Assembly: GCA_030605085.1 (NCBI GenBank)
Contig: JAUWBH010000165.1
Coordinates: 1 to 13,838 of the forward strand
Direction of reading: 5' to 3'
DNA: 13,838 nt
Source of the DNA: Promethearchaeota archaeon
Lineage (GTDB): Archaea > Asgardarchaeota > Lokiarchaeia > Sigynarchaeales > SOKP01
Shown: one piece after another, positions 13,707 through 13,838 of the stretch
How positions within the stretch are numbered: position 1 is the stretch's first letter
Layout of the letters: each line of letters starts with the position of its first letter
The notes under the pieces: generated by a model
Database searches by the model: none
The model's input: the letters and a program-made list of their open reading frames with translations, nothing else
What the model was told of the DNA's origin: nothing
Made by a program: the position numbers and the translations under genes

Positions 13707-13838
13707 TTATGTTTTAAGTCCGAGATACATGAATACTGCGAAGGTCGCCATGAGCCCACGCCATATTACGAGATATACACCAGGTAAAAATAGAGCGTCA
13801 GCTACTCCAGCTATAAAAAAGATAAGGAAACCAAGGGA
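13707..13838 (-). CDS. C-terminus of an integral membrane protein (partial)
   Basis: The last 43 codons of a minus-strand gene enter from the right edge and end at TAA 13709-13707. They read SLGFLIFFIAGVADALFLPG followed by VYLVIWRGLMATFAVFMYLG and LKT. This is one hydrophobic helix, a short Pro-Gly turn, and another hydrophobic helix, so the gene encodes a multi-pass membrane protein with a very short cytoplasmic tail. No family can be named from so little. Codon use and the following T10 tract support a real gene. Confidence 0.65.
   Translation of the reverse strand, partial: SLGFLIFFIAGVADALFLPGVYLVIWRGLMATFAVFMYLGLKT

Overview
The window is AT-rich, tightly packed archaeal DNA. It most likely comes from an Asgard archaeon of the Lokiarchaeia type. 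This rests on two Ras/Rab-like small GTPase genes (one with a premature stop), a putative longin-like protein, small membrane proteins with zinc ribbons, a corrinoid/UroD-type methyltransferase, an EFR1-type flavodoxin-ferredoxin, archaeal TATA-like elements and oligo-T terminators. No tRNA, rRNA or CRISPR array was seen. The lineage is inferred from gene content only.

Layout. 1-1055: the 3' end of an unrecognised gene, a GNAT acetyltransferase without a usable start codon, and a convergent small membrane protein whose coding region the GNAT frame overruns. 1141-2819: an Asgard-type unknown with a possible longin-like core, divergent from a TrmJ/TrmH-type SPOUT RNA 2'-O-methyltransferase whose natural ATG appears to be out of frame by one base. 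2905-4584: a fused corrinoid-domain/UroD-domain methyltransferase in which the cobalamin-ligand His is replaced by Trp. 4647-5812: three successive 3' gene remnants on the + strand, namely the C-terminal half of a GPH (MelB-type) symporter and two C-terminal scraps of amidase-signature enzymes, with a 17-T tract between the first two. 5813-7118: a possible cyclin-fold protein divergent from a ribbon-helix-helix regulator. 7246-9815: a two-TM zinc-ribbon protein, a metallo-beta-lactamase-fold hydrolase and the flavodoxin-ferredoxin. 9881-11181: two divergent small GTPases, the second interrupted by a TAG where Trp is expected. 11185-12592: an IS200/IS605-type element carrying only tnpB, with hairpins near both ends. 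12655-13443: an alpha/beta hydrolase interrupted by one TAA. 13707-13838: the C-terminus of a membrane protein.

The genes do not form one clear pathway; most are single-gene units with changing orientation. The striking property is the number of disrupted genes: GNAT start, SPOUT start, symporter half, two amidase scraps, GTPase nonsense and hydrolase nonsense. Four of the lesions can be explained by single-base changes, so either local decay or base-level assembly error must be considered. The most interesting biology is the His-less corrinoid methyltransferase fusion, the TnpB with an altered RuvC-II motif and a possible relocated glutamate, and the remnant region at 4.6-5.8 kb.
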